Positions 45,035 through 54,238 of a stretch of 64,000 nt of DNA are shown here, piece after piece. A program made the position numbers and the translations under genes. The DNA is from Pleurocapsa sp. PCC 7319 (GTDB lineage: Bacteria > Cyanobacteriota > Cyanobacteriia > Cyanobacteriales > Xenococcaceae). The notes under the pieces are model-generated. The model was not told the DNA's origin, made no database searches, and saw only the letters and a list, made by a program, of their open reading frames with translations. The DNA is taken from positions 39,115-103,114 of the forward strand of contig NZ_KB235924.1 in the NCBI RefSeq assembly GCF_000332195.1. Direction: 5' to 3'. Numbering within the stretch: the stretch's first letter is position 1; the number at the start of each line of letters is the position of its first letter.

Positions 45035-45910
45035 TTACTTGCGTCTAATAATTGTCACACCATCCCGTAGAGGAATTAAAACCTGTTCGACACGAGGATC
45101 GTCAGCAACAAAACGATTAAAGCGAGCGATCGCTTCTCCGTTAGCAGTGCGTTGTTCCTTTGGTAGATAGGGTTGTCCTTGTAACAGGGTATTATCTACG
45201 CAGATAAAGCCATCAGATGCTAATAAGTCGGTATCTAGCAGCAGGTTTAGATAGTCGACATATCCACCTTTATCGGCATCGATAAATACTAAGTCAAAAG
45301 ACTCCCCTGCCTTAGCCAGCTTACCCATGGTTTCTATTGCAGGTGCCACTTTAACCTGAATTTTTTTACCATGAGGAGAGGCAGCAAAGCAATCAAGCGC
45401 AAACCTAGAAACATATTCATCTACTTCGCAAGCGATAACACAACCGTCATCAGGTAAAGCTTCGGCGATCGCTAGTGCTGAATAACCAGTGAACATGCCA
45501 ATTTCTAGAACTCGCTTAGATTTACTGATAGAAACGAGCATTTTTAGCAACTGCCCCTCAACATGCCCAGAAAGCATTTCTTGTTCTAATGCCCGTACAG
45601 TTGCACCATCATCAAAATGTTTACTCCAATCTTCTTGTTGAGTTTTTTGGTTCAAATCGGCCAGAGCTTTTGATTCAGAAGTAGTACAGTCTTCTAAATA
45701 AGGGTCGATTCCTGCGGCTAAATGATATGCTTTGTTCAAGGATGTTTTGAATTCGGTCGAAATCGATTCAGTTTTAGCCGTGTTCAAAATATGTTCTAAC
45801 TGCTGAACTAAAATTCCCAAGGGAGTGACTGGTCTGGCAGTTTTCTTGGGCTTGTTTAGACTGGAATAAATTCCAGTGTTTACTTCAGACGTTTCTGCTG
45901 TACTTACCAC
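45035..45910 (-). CDS. mysB: MysB O-methyltransferase (4-deoxygadusol synthase)
   Basis: 291 residues from a GTG at 45910, two bases after the stop of the mysA remnant, with GGGAG about 9 bases upstream inside that remnant. SAM-dependent O-methyltransferase pattern: KRVLEIGMFTGYSALAIAEA (motif I), VIACEVDEYVSRFA, FDLVFIDADKGGYVDYLNL and GFICVDNTLLQG. Catechol-OMT-like enzymes of this type methylate the product of MysA to give 4-deoxygadusol, the MAA core. The remaining order matches known mys clusters (A, B, C). Its ribosome site is inside the mysA remnant, so its translation may depend on translation of that remnant. Assignment is strong from family plus context. Confidence 0.93.
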   Translation of the reverse strand: MVSTAETSEVNTGIYSSLNKPKKTARPVTPLGILVQQLEHILNTAKTESISTEFKTSLNKAYHLAAGIDPYLEDCTTSESKALADLNQKTQQEDWSKHFDDGATVRALEQEMLSGHVEGQLLKMLVSISKSKRVLEIGMFTGYSALAIAEALPDDGCVIACEVDEYVSRFALDCFAASPHGKKIQVKVAPAIETMGKLAKAGESFDLVFIDADKGGYVDYLNLLLDTDLLASDGFICVDNTLLQGQPYLPKEQRTANGEAIARFNRFVADDPRVEQVLIPLRDGVTIIRRK

Positions 45911-45912
45911 GA

Positions 45913-46212
45913 TTAAATGCTCCCTACTAACAATTCTTTGGCTAAACTTTTTTCTTGATTCGTATATACTTGCAAATCCAATGCTGTATTAGGATAGTCG
46001 GCACACAAGCATCGATGTTGGGCTAAGACTTGCTCTAATTTCTCTTTCAAACAGAGTCCAAACTGGTGGCAGTTATCTGCAAGCTCTGGGTTTATAGTAT
46101 TAAATATACCTTTTAAAAATAAAGGATTATACTCAATTATTTCGCGATCTTTAATCCAAAATACTGGATCGACAGCCACGAATTTAGCTTTAATTTGACT
46201 CATTTTCTGCAT
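45913..46212 (-). pseudogene. mysA: internally deleted mysA: N- and C-termini of the DHQS-like cyclase fused in frame
   Basis: 99 residues from an ATG at 46212 (or 46203). The first about 55 residues (SQIKAKFVAVDPVFWIKD, then IEYNPLFLKGIFNTINPELA and FGLCL) resemble the beginning of MysA, the 2-epi-5-epi-valiolone/desmethyl-4-deoxygadusol synthase. The last about 44 (KLEQVLAQHRCLCADYPNT, then KELLVGSI) resemble its very end. The intervening about 310 residues with the NAD- and metal-binding core are missing, yet the frame is kept and the stop is two bases before mysB. It cannot be a functional cyclase. It may be a relic kept to translate mysB, or a new short protein. Similarity is judged from memory of Anabaena MysA and needs alignment. 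Confidence 0.75.
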
Positions 46213-47040
46213 TCAAATACAACTAATATTTCATAAAGTAGCTTCATAAAATATCTTTAAAACAATTTAGTTATTTCTATCAAAGAAAATAACTAATTAC
46301 TAAGTATTTTTGATTTACGATTCGATTGTAAATAGACGAAAATAAATTACTTTTTCTACTGAAGACAGCAGTTCATTTTTTATTATCCAATATTTGATAA
46401 TTTACACTAAATAGTTTAGAGCGAGAATTACCATTTATCAGCAAATAGAATATTTGGATTAAAATTACAAATGAGATATGAATTAATAAAGTACCTTAAG
46501 ATAGTAATTTATTAGCTTATCTATTTCCCCTTGCTAAGCTATAGCTATTATATTTCCCTTTTTAAGAGCATTTTTCATAGTCTTAAAGAGGTAAAGTTGA
46601 ATTAGGGATCATTGATAAATTGACATCTATTTATAAATAATAGCCTATTCTATGTTCATTTACTATTTACAATCAAAAAAATATACCTTAAAGAGCATAT
46701 CATTATTGGTAAATAAATGTAAAGACAAACTTTACATTTTCATTTTTGCCGTAATTTATTTCAAAAGCATGTTGACAAACATCCCCTCGTAGAGTAGTTA
46801 ATTTAGTTACTACAAAACTTATCTTACAAAATGGTTTTGAGCACAACTTCTTGAAATATAAACAAGCCAGAAAGAAAAAACTGAGATATTCTTCCCACGA
46901 TGATAAATATTATTGTAGAATTTTTATAGTAAAAATTCTCAACTATAAAGAAAAAATAAAAGAGGTTGAATAAAAAATTATCGATATGACGCTAAACAAA
47001 ATTGAAGTCAGGAGTATAGCTAGAATCTTATAAATAAATT
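46213..47040. other. AT-rich gene-free region upstream of the mys genes
   Basis: About 830 bp with stops in all frames and no recognised gene. It should contain the promoter of the mys operon, probably near 46213-46400. No clear regulatory motif was identified. Confidence 0.3.
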
Positions 47041-47199
47041 CCGTTACAGCAATTAAAGAAATAAAAGTAAGAAGAGAAGTCAAAAAATTCTAATTACAAT
47101 GCTTTAAAAGCACTAAACTATAATAAAGAAGTTATATCTCGTGAAGAAATAGATATTAAGGTACAAGATACGGATAATTTTTACCAGGCTGAAGTATAG
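47041..47199 (+). pseudogene. decayed DUF2382 tail fragment
   Basis: Reading 47122-47199 gives a peptide containing NKEVISREEIDIKVQD then a stop. A different frame just upstream (about 47059-47090) gives EIKVRREVKKF then a stop. Both resemble the repeating charged pattern of the DUF2382 C-terminus of the intact gene at 34345-35703 (VSVRKEVEK, RREELDIETD). This looks like a frameshifted remnant of a second PRC-barrel/DUF2382 gene. Short and compositionally biased, so modest confidence. Confidence 0.4.
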
Positions 47200-47712
47200 C
47201 GGTTTTCAAATCGGTGAGATGCAACTATAGTTGGAATCGCTAGAAAGTTTTTGCTTTGCTAAAAATATTCAAATGTATAAATGATCAATCTGCTTCAATT
47301 TGCTCATTTATCGAAGTTTTCAGTCATTAGTCATTAGTTTTTAGTTTAAATTTGAGTACTAAAGACAAATTGAGTATAAGACTACATGCTGTGAACTATG
47401 TACCTTTGTCTGTCACATGCGGTGCCCCCGTTCAGGTATAGTCAAGACTATATTTGAACGACTAACTACTAATAACTCCTTTTATTAATGGATGTGGATT
47501 TTAAGTATATATGGAGTTTTACCTTAGTTTTTAGATAGGCAAAACTTAGCAGCTAGTATAGTCATAGTCAGTAATTAGTTATCATTAATCCCTAAAATTA
47601 ACAACTTTTTATCTAAGAATAGCTATCTCAAGTTTAACCAATATATCTAGAAGACCAAACTTACATTTAAGCGAAATTTGCCAAAACAGTTTGATATCAA
47701 ACTAGCAATATC
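47200..47712. other. gene-free region with a complex hairpin
   Basis: About 510 bp with no gene. At 47430-47459 there is a hairpin built of two nested arms: GTTCA, GG, TATAGTC, AA, GACTATA, TT, TGAAC. Short direct repeats (AGTCATTAGTCATTAG) occur near 47320-47345. This resembles the other intergenic repeat clutter of this genome. Confidence 0.4.
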
Positions 47713-48066
47713 TTATTCTGAACTTATAGGACGTTCTCCTCCTGCCTGGAATGTATCAACAACCTCGTATTTATTGGACATAATAGGACGTTCGCCATCA
47801 TCCTCGAATGTATCAACAACTTTTACCTCACTTTTGTCCACCGGGCGTTTGCCATCTATTTCGACTACTTGTTCTGCATCCAAACTATCAGAACTAGTTG
47901 GGCGATCGTCAACTGTACTAGGATTCTTATTTACTAAAAAATCAGGGCTTTCAGCAATCGGACGCACTCCATCTTCCTGAAAAGTATCTACTACGTTAAT
48001 CTCACCACTCTCAATCGGGCGGGTTCCATCTAGTTCAAACGTTTTGTTGTCTTCTTGCTCACTCAT
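47713..48066 (-). CDS. acidic repeat protein with VVDTF...GxRPI motifs
   Basis: 117 residues, strongly acidic, no membrane segment. It is built of degenerate repeats of about 20 residues ending in G-x-R-P-I/V: LDGTRPIESGEINVVDTFQE, then DGVRPIAES, then IDGKRPVDKSEVKVVDTFED, then DGERPIMS, then VVDTFQAGGERPISSE. The core V-V-D-T-F-x-x-x-G-x-R-P-I appears three times almost perfectly. No enzymatic motif or known domain is recognised. Such short-linear-motif proteins may act as flexible scaffolds binding several copies of a partner. It stands alone in a largely non-coding area, transcribed opposite to the following gene. Confidence 0.7.
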   Translation of the reverse strand: MSEQEDNKTFELDGTRPIESGEINVVDTFQEDGVRPIAESPDFLVNKNPSTVDDRPTSSDSLDAEQVVEIDGKRPVDKSEVKVVDTFEDDGERPIMSNKYEVVDTFQAGGERPISSE

Positions 48067-48406
48067 ATTGCCAATATTATGATATTTACTTTTAAATAAT
48101 TTAGTCGCTAATTTAGCTTATAGTCTATCGAAAGCAAATCTAGCTAAAGTCACAGATTATTTTACTATATAAAAATCGAGTAACCTATCTTACTTTTTAA
48201 TATATAAGCTATAGTTCTTAATTCAACCATATAATTGAAAAGATATAATAGCATTTTGAAAAACTATGATTTGATAGTTTGAGAGAAAACTAATTTATAT
48301 CTAATGATAGATTTCAATATATTACTAATTGATGAGTTAAATATTGACTTAGTTTTATAATTTATAGTTAATTGAAATTTATTTATTTGTTTACGAACAG
48401 CTTGCC

Positions 48407-48739
48407 ATGTTCAATAAAGATAGAAGCCAAAAGGTTTTTTCTAGTATTTCATTAGGATTAATACTCACAAGCATTTATGGCTTGCCTTTAAATGCTCAAA
48501 CCAATACCTCGGAATATGATTTTTTAGAAGATATTGAAGCGGGGAGAAATATTGATTGGGACTTTTCTAGCGAAGATGAATCCACTTCGATTAGAGACGA
48601 AATTAATAAACTGGGAGAATATAATATATCTGAAACCAAATCCAGAGACGTACGAATAACTGAAGAAAACAGGAGATGGGGCAGTAGAGGAGACGCTGCT
48701 GTAGACTATACCATCGAAACAGAAGTTTATGACTACTAA
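48407..48739 (+). CDS. small exported hypothetical protein
   Basis: 110 residues. N-terminal signal peptide: basic MFNKDRSQK, a hydrophobic core (VFSSISLGLILTSIYG), and a plausible cleavage after LNA in LPLNAQTN. The mature part is highly charged (EYDFLEDIEAGRNIDWDFSS and ISETKSRDVRITEENRRWGS) with no Cys. No family recognised; probably periplasmic or outer-membrane associated. It is followed 40 bp later by a good hairpin terminator, so it is an independent transcription unit, which supports its being real. Confidence 0.65.
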   Translation: MFNKDRSQKVFSSISLGLILTSIYGLPLNAQTNTSEYDFLEDIEAGRNIDWDFSSEDESTSIRDEINKLGEYNISETKSRDVRITEENRRWGSRGDAAVDYTIETEVYDY

Positions 48740-48779
48740 AATTTCTATCTTTAGAGAGAAGATAATTAGAGTTGAAATG

Positions 48780-48805
48780 CAACAGCATTAGATGCTGTTG
48801 TTATT
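48780..48805 (+). terminator. hairpin terminator after the exported protein gene
   Basis: CAACAGCAT, loop TAG, ATGCTGTTG: 9-bp perfect stem, followed by TTATTTTG. Confidence 0.75.
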
Positions 48806-48866
48806 TTGTAGCTTTCAAACATAAAATTCTTGATACTAAATTATATTTTTTAAAAAGCTAATAATT

Positions 48867-49343
48867 ATGATTCCTTCTTGGTTGGCAATTGGTATTGCTA
48901 CTCTTGCTGTTCCTTTGATTCTTAACCGCTTTATTTCTAGTCAAGATTTTCGCTGGTTTAAACATTTGCGTCGTCCCGACTGGCTAACTTTTGAAGGAGC
49001 AATTCCCCTTATTTGGACGATAATTTTTATTTTCGGCGCCTGGTCAGCTTATAATGTCTGGGAAGCTAATCCAGGTAAAGCTTTTACTTGGGTATTAATG
49101 GGTTTTTACCTATTGGTAGAAATAGTAATTTCTTTATACACCCTAGTAATGTGTAAAACTCGCAGCTTAAAGGTGGGGACAATTATTGGCGGAACTGGCT
49201 TTTTTCTGGGAGCAATCTTAGCTGTAATAGTTTCATCTATATCTATAACTGCGTTTTGGTTATTAGTACCTTATTTACTTTGGAGTCCAATCGGAACTTT
49301 TGTCACTTGGCAAATGATGCAACTTAATCCCATTAATGCTTAG
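48867..49343 (+). CDS. TspO/MBR-family membrane protein
   Basis: 158 residues, five predicted membrane segments. Family pattern: HLRRPDWLTFEGAIPLIWTI (K/R-P-x-W before the second helix), W-S-A-Y-N-V-W, and C-terminal LLVPYLLWSPIGTFVTWQMM followed by QLNP (the P-Y-x-x-W...LN signature). TspO proteins bind porphyrins and sterol-like ligands and modulate stress responses; the tryptophan-rich core fits. Length is near the family average. It lies 39 bp before a DUF389 gene, probably as an operon. The typical W-x-P-P motif after the first helix is altered (DWLTFEG), so it is a divergent member. Confidence 0.78.
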   Translation: MIPSWLAIGIATLAVPLILNRFISSQDFRWFKHLRRPDWLTFEGAIPLIWTIIFIFGAWSAYNVWEANPGKAFTWVLMGFYLLVEIVISLYTLVMCKTRSLKVGTIIGGTGFFLGAILAVIVSSISITAFWLLVPYLLWSPIGTFVTWQMMQLNPINA

Positions 49344-49382
49344 TTTTTGACATTAGATTTTTAATTTTTCTTTTAATAAGCC

Positions 49383-50468
49383 ATGATGGTTATACTGACT
49401 CAAAGTCCTCGATACCTTGTCTACATTAGATATTTTCTGAGGAAAATTAATCGTAAGCTCCACCTAAAACAACTCTGGTATCAGGACAATGGGGATTGGC
49501 ACTGGATCAAGGAAAAAGCAACTCCAATTGCCAGCCTCAATCGTACCCTGTGGCGTTTATCTGTACCCTCATTTAGTTTTCACTTCATGTTGGGGTTATC
49601 AGCAATTATTTCTACTTTAGGTCTACTTGCCAATAGTGTGGCAATAATCATTGGCGCAATGATTATTGCGCCTTTAATGGGTCCAATTGTGAGTATGGCT
49701 TATTCGGTGGCAATGGGTAATCGTAAACTGTTGCGTCGTTCTAGTTTAACTTTACTAAAAGGTGTTATTTTAACCCTTATTGCTTCATGGTTGACAGCGT
49801 CTATTATTGGTTTAAAAACTGTAGACTCTGAGATACTTTCCCGTACTAATCCTACCCTGATTGATTTTGGTATTGCCATGGCAGCAGGAATGGCAGGGGC
49901 TTTTACTCAAACTCGGCGTAGTATTGCTGATGCTATTCCAGGAGTGGCGATCGCAGTTGCTTTGGTTCCCCCTCTCAGTGTGATTGGTATCGGTATATCC
50001 TTGGCAAATCAAGAAATTGCTTTTGGTTCATTGTTATTGTTTCTTACCAACTTAATCTGTATTATCTTTTTTGGGGGGCTGGTCTTTTTGTTTCAGTCCT
50101 ATGGAAATATTGAACGTGCCAAGAAGGGATTAGCAATGTCTACTTTAGTGATGTTTGCTCTTGGTGTGCCCCTAACTTTATCAATGCGGGACTTAATTGT
50201 TAAAAAAAATGTAACCTCTAAAATTTCCAATTTAATTATTAACGAAACAGAAACTTTTGCTAATGCAGATATTAAATTAATTACCGTTATTCCTCATAAG
50301 GATCATTTACAGATTGGGATTGAGGTTACTGCACCTATTAATTCTATTTCTCAAAGTGATATTACTAGTGTCAAAAATTTACTTACCCAGAGAATTAATC
50401 AACCCATCGAGCTACAAGTTGAAATAATACCTATCCAAATTTTAGAATCTTCTTTACCCCTAATGTGA
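49383..50468 (+). CDS. DUF389 multi-spanning membrane protein
   Basis: 361 residues. The DUF389 signature is clear: LSAIISTLGLLANSVAIIIG, then AMIIAPLMGPIVSMAYSVAM, then DFGIAMAAGMAGAFTQTRRS and IPGVAIAVALVPPLSVIGIG. Five to six TM helices occupy about 60-270, followed by a soluble C-terminal about 90-residue domain. No biochemical function is established for the family. It begins with two consecutive ATGs at 49383/49386, 39 bp after the TspO-like gene. Confidence 0.9.
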   Translation: MMVILTQSPRYLVYIRYFLRKINRKLHLKQLWYQDNGDWHWIKEKATPIASLNRTLWRLSVPSFSFHFMLGLSAIISTLGLLANSVAIIIGAMIIAPLMGPIVSMAYSVAMGNRKLLRRSSLTLLKGVILTLIASWLTASIIGLKTVDSEILSRTNPTLIDFGIAMAAGMAGAFTQTRRSIADAIPGVAIAVALVPPLSVIGIGISLANQEIAFGSLLLFLTNLICIIFFGGLVFLFQSYGNIERAKKGLAMSTLVMFALGVPLTLSMRDLIVKKNVTSKISNLIINETETFANADIKLITVIPHKDHLQIGIEVTAPINSISQSDITSVKNLLTQRINQPIELQVEIIPIQILESSLPLM

Positions 50469-50628
50469 ATTAGCGGTGAAACCCTGTTAAATTATTGATT
50501 TCTAGTCAACTCTTTAGAAAACTTGAGAATGCGTTTAATTCTGGCTGAATTAAAGAAAAGCATGATTGATTTTGAGTAACCTGAAGTAAGTACTGGAATA
50601 ATGTCATTAAAAGACAGAGGTAGTTTCG

Positions 50629-52989
50629 ATGAGCAAGAAATATTCTAAGTTTTCACTATGGCTAACCCAGGGTAGTTTAACGCTGATAACCTTATTACTT
50701 GCCACTGGTGGGGTCTATGCTCGATCAGTTTCTATACCCCAAACTTTGTTGGCCCAGTCGCCACAACTAGAGCAACTACCATCAGACAGTCAAATTCAAG
50801 AACAGATTGAAGCTGAAGCTAATCGCTTCTTTAGCCGAACTATCACTCAATTTAACCTACTCATCTTAGGTACTTTAGTATTGCTATTAATAGGAGCGAT
50901 CGCTTCTTTATGGCTTTTGCGTAGAGCAGTTGTTCAAGAAGTGGCTAATCTTGTTACTACTAATCTTCAAGAACTAGAAACGAGTAAATCTCAACTTAAC
51001 GATATTACCCAAGATTTACAACAATTACTACAAAGCGCTCAACAAATTAGTCACCAGCTAAAAGGTGAGGTGGAAGATTTCCAACAAGAATTAAATCAAA
51101 AAAGAGCAACTATCTCTAAACTACTATCAGAACTTGGTGATGCCCAGCAACAGGGGCTAAAAACCATGAATACTGAAATTAATTCTTATCGACAAACACT
51201 AATAAAACTAGAAGCTGAATTTAATCATCAACTGAGCGAACTGCAGATAAATACCGAACAGCAAAGAGATTTCACCCTCCGAAAATTAGCCAAATTAAGT
51301 TCCGAGTTTGCTCCTCAACTAACTAAGATTCAGGCAGAGGTTGAGGAGCAACAAGAAACAGCAATTCAGAATTTGGAAATATCAGTCGGCGAGTTGAGCA
51401 AGCAACTTGTTCAAGTCCAAAATACAATTAAGCAACAACAAGATACTATACTTCAAGATTTGGCAAGTCAAGGCTCTGAAATAGCTTCTCAACTCTCTAG
51501 TGTGCCAGCAAAAATTCGTCAAAAGCAAGATGTTTTATTACAAAAAATAGACCGAGCACGAACTACTTTTATCGAAAAACTATCTAAGTTGGAAGTAGAA
51601 ACACAACATCAACAAAATAATATCCTACGCAATCTTACCGAACAAGAATCTAAATTCACCCAACAAATCTCTGAATTACAAACGAATGCCGAACAGAAAA
51701 TTCAGCAGCAGCATCAGATAGGAGCTAATAATTTAGATAACTTAGGAACAGAACTTACTACTCAACTATCTGATTCAAAATCTCAAATTAATCAGAAAAT
51801 AGAGCAAACTTTGAAGAATTTTCAAGAGGAAGAAAGTAAGTTTACCGCTCGCCTATCGCAAAAAGATTCAGAAATTCAAGCTCAGAAAGACCAAGTATTA
51901 CAAAGTTTAGTACGAATGAAAACTGAAGTCGAGCGTCAATTTACGGCGTTGCAATCAGAAATACAACGATGTCAGGAATCAATAGGGGAAAATTTAGAAC
52001 AGTTACAAACCAAAAATGCTGACCAGCTTGCGCAAATATATTCAGATGCTCGAATTCAAAAAGAACAAATTTTAGAAGATTTAGCTAAGATAACTCCACA
52101 AGAGATGACGACAACTGCCTTAGCAGAAATTCAGCAAAATCTACAAACTCTCAGCAAACCATTAGAAAGTCTTCAGCAGAATCATCCTCAATTATTTTTA
52201 AATCCCGATGATTTTATTGAACAAGGAAATCAGTTACTGGCTCAAGAAAATTATCAAGAAGCGATCGCACTTTTTGATCGAGCTTTAGAACTCAAACCAG
52301 ATAATCCTCATGCTTGGAATCAGCGAGGTATCGCTTTAAGAGAATTACAAAGATATGAGGGGGCGATTGCCGCTTTTAACAAAGCAGTTAGAATTCAACC
52401 CACTTTTGATGAAGCTTGGTGTAATCGTGGTATTACCTTGAGCCGCATCAAGCGATATAAAGAAGCGATCACCAGTTATGATCGAGCAGTAGAGATTCAA
52501 CCTGATTATTATCAAGCTTGGGTAGATCGTGGTGTTGCTTTGGGCATGTTGCTTCAACACGAACCAGCATTACAATCTTTTGAGCGCGCCGTTCAAATTC
52601 AACCAGATAATGCGGTAGCTTGGATGAATCGTGGTATGGCTTTAGAGATGTTAGAACGCTACCAAGATGCTCTTACTTCTTTTGACAAAGCAGTAAAGTT
52701 TAATTCTCAATTATCCAAGGCTTGGAACTATCGAGGTAAAATTCTGATTAAACTACAGCAATACGAAGAGGCGATCGCCAGTTGCGATTGTGCCTTGAAG
52801 TTTCGCTCAGATTATGCTGCAGCCTACTACAATAAGGCAATTTGCTATGCTTTATTAAATCAAGTTCCATTAGCAGTAGACAATTTAAAACAGTCAATTA
52901 ACCTCAATTCTAAATATCGAGAAGAAGCCAGAATTGATCCTTATTTTGATAATATTGCTCAAAATGAGCTGTTTTTAAGTATCTTTTAA
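50629..52989 (+). CDS. membrane-anchored coiled-coil / TPR protein
   Basis: 786 residues. A first hydrophobic stretch at about 12-32 looks like a signal peptide or anchor (LTQGSLTLITLLLATGGVYA), and a TM helix lies at about 82-104 (LLILGTLVLLLIGAIASLWL). Residues about 105-500 form a long Gln/Glu/Lys-rich coiled coil with repeated QQQ(D/E)xxLxxLxxxxxE units. Residues about 525-760 hold six to seven TPRs (for example YQEAIALFDRALELKPDNP and YEEAIASCDCALKFRSDY). The layout suggests a membrane-tethered scaffold that presents a TPR protein-binding domain at the end of a long stalk. No enzymatic motif. Function unknown; cytoplasmic side inferred from TM and charge pattern. Confidence 0.82.
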   Translation: MSKKYSKFSLWLTQGSLTLITLLLATGGVYARSVSIPQTLLAQSPQLEQLPSDSQIQEQIEAEANRFFSRTITQFNLLILGTLVLLLIGAIASLWLLRRAVVQEVANLVTTNLQELETSKSQLNDITQDLQQLLQSAQQISHQLKGEVEDFQQELNQKRATISKLLSELGDAQQQGLKTMNTEINSYRQTLIKLEAEFNHQLSELQINTEQQRDFTLRKLAKLSSEFAPQLTKIQAEVEEQQETAIQNLEISVGELSKQLVQVQNTIKQQQDTILQDLASQGSEIASQLSSVPAKIRQKQDVLLQKIDRARTTFIEKLSKLEVETQHQQNNILRNLTEQESKFTQQISELQTNAEQKIQQQHQIGANNLDNLGTELTTQLSDSKSQINQKIEQTLKNFQEEESKFTARLSQKDSEIQAQKDQVLQSLVRMKTEVERQFTALQSEIQRCQESIGENLEQLQTKNADQLAQIYSDARIQKEQILEDLAKITPQEMTTTALAEIQQNLQTLSKPLESLQQNHPQLFLNPDDFIEQGNQLLAQENYQEAIALFDRALELKPDNPHAWNQRGIALRELQRYEGAIAAFNKAVRIQPTFDEAWCNRGITLSRIKRYKEAITSYDRAVEIQPDYYQAWVDRGVALGMLLQHEPALQSFERAVQIQPDNAVAWMNRGMALEMLERYQDALTSFDKAVKFNSQLSKAWNYRGKILIKLQQYEEAIASCDCALKFRSDYAAAYYNKAICYALLNQVPLAVDNLKQSINLNSKYREEARIDPYFDNIAQNELFLSIF

Positions 52990-53126
52990 AAATTGAGATA
53001 CTCAAAAAAAATTCTTCTCACTCCCAAAAATTGCCAAAAGTCACTGATTTAAGCTCATTTTCCCAGCTTAGTTTTACAATATAAATTTGGTAGAACTAAT
53101 TTATTTCACTTTATCAGTCATAAATA

Positions 53127-53858
53127 ATGGTAAGTTTGAGAAAAAAAGTAACGAATATTTTAGTTGATAATCCCCCCCCCAATTCTTGGCTTATATGGGT
53201 TCTTGAAAACTCCGAAAGTTATTTAGCATTACCTGGGAAGACTGATTACTATAATCACAGTTGTCTGCGCTTAATCTTAGCTCAAGAACAAATTCCAGAA
53301 GGAGAAGCCTTTGTTGACGGTTTTCGTATGGGTAATGACCCCAATACCAATTGGATTCATATACAAATTTTCAAGTTTTTTGCACGCTATATTTATCCGC
53401 CAAAATATCAGCTTACTCCTCAAAATTTTAAGGTTTTTGATATTGGATTTAATTATGGTAAAAGTTTATATATCAAAAAAATAAATTGTTTGAATTTTCG
53501 TGAATTTGATAACTTAACTATTAACGAAATTCGACATTTCTTGGGAATTAGTTTGAATGACTTAATATTAATCAAAAAACTAATTAGACTTCATCAAAAC
53601 AATCAACACTCAAAAAACACACGAAGTCTCGAAGCTGAAATACTTAGATGGTCAAGTAGTTTGTTTGCTGTCGTTGGAGGATTTATATTGGCTTTGAATT
53701 TAACAATTAGTGCTTACGGATTTATATTATTAGCAGCTAGCTCATTACAATTGCTAATTTCATCTTGTATGCAACAAGATAAAAGTTTAATCATTTATTC
53801 AGGATCGATTTTCATTTGCGTTGATATTTTGGCTATATATCGTTGGGTATTGAGCTAA
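53127..53858 (+). CDS. hypothetical protein with two C-terminal TM helices
   Basis: 243 residues. The first about 170 residues are soluble, mixed alpha/beta, with no motif I recognise (for example FVDGFRMGNDPNTNWIHIQI). The C-terminus has two to three hydrophobic helices (about 178-200, SSLFAVVGGFILALNLTISA, about 200-215, and about 222-240). The gene contains a C9 homopolymer at codons 15-18 (three Pro), a slippage-prone tract. No operon partners; the tRNA-Thr on the other strand follows. Likely a real gene because of its length and coherent topology, but unassigned. Confidence 0.65.
   Translation: MVSLRKKVTNILVDNPPPNSWLIWVLENSESYLALPGKTDYYNHSCLRLILAQEQIPEGEAFVDGFRMGNDPNTNWIHIQIFKFFARYIYPPKYQLTPQNFKVFDIGFNYGKSLYIKKINCLNFREFDNLTINEIRHFLGISLNDLILIKKLIRLHQNNQHSKNTRSLEAEILRWSSSLFAVVGGFILALNLTISAYGFILLAASSLQLLISSCMQQDKSLIIYSGSIFICVDILAIYRWVLS
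53172..53180 (+). repeat. C9 homopolymer tract in the 5' part of a coding region
   Basis: Nine consecutive C in the codons for Asn-Pro-Pro-Pro. Rare in an AT-rich genome; a gain or loss of one C would frameshift the 243-residue protein. Confidence 0.8.
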
Positions 53859-53934
53859 TCAAAGGACTTGGAGAGTAATTAGTAATTAGCTAATAAACAA
53901 CATAAACAAGCCAGGATTGGTTTTGGTAAACTAA

Positions 53935-54006
53935 AGCTCTCGACGGGATTTGAACCCGTGATCTCTCCCTTACCAAGGGAGTGCTTTACCCCTAAGCCAC
54001 GAGAGC
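53935..54006 (-). tRNA. trnT-GGU: tRNA-Thr (anticodon GGU)
   Basis: Reading the minus strand, acceptor GCTCTCG pairs with CGAGAGC, the D-arm is GCTT...AAGC, the anticodon stem is CTCCC/GGGAG with loop TTGGTAA (anticodon GGT), and the T-arm is ACGGG TTCAAAT CCCGT. All four arms pair perfectly. The discriminator base is U. CCA is not encoded. No intron. Confidence 0.97.
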
Positions 54007-54238
54007 AATTTATTGCTCAAACGAGTATAACATCTACCGTACCATTTTTAATTATCTATCTTAAAGTTATTTTCTAGATATTGGTGTTTGTTTAGCAGAA
54101 GGGAAATTTTGGTCTCTAAGAGCTTTTTCGATTAAAACTGTCCCACTTACAGTTACTTTAATCGGCATAACTGACCACAAAATCTCTTATAACTAGTCCG
54201 AGTCCATATTTTTTGAGGAAACCTCGAAAATTTTTGGT

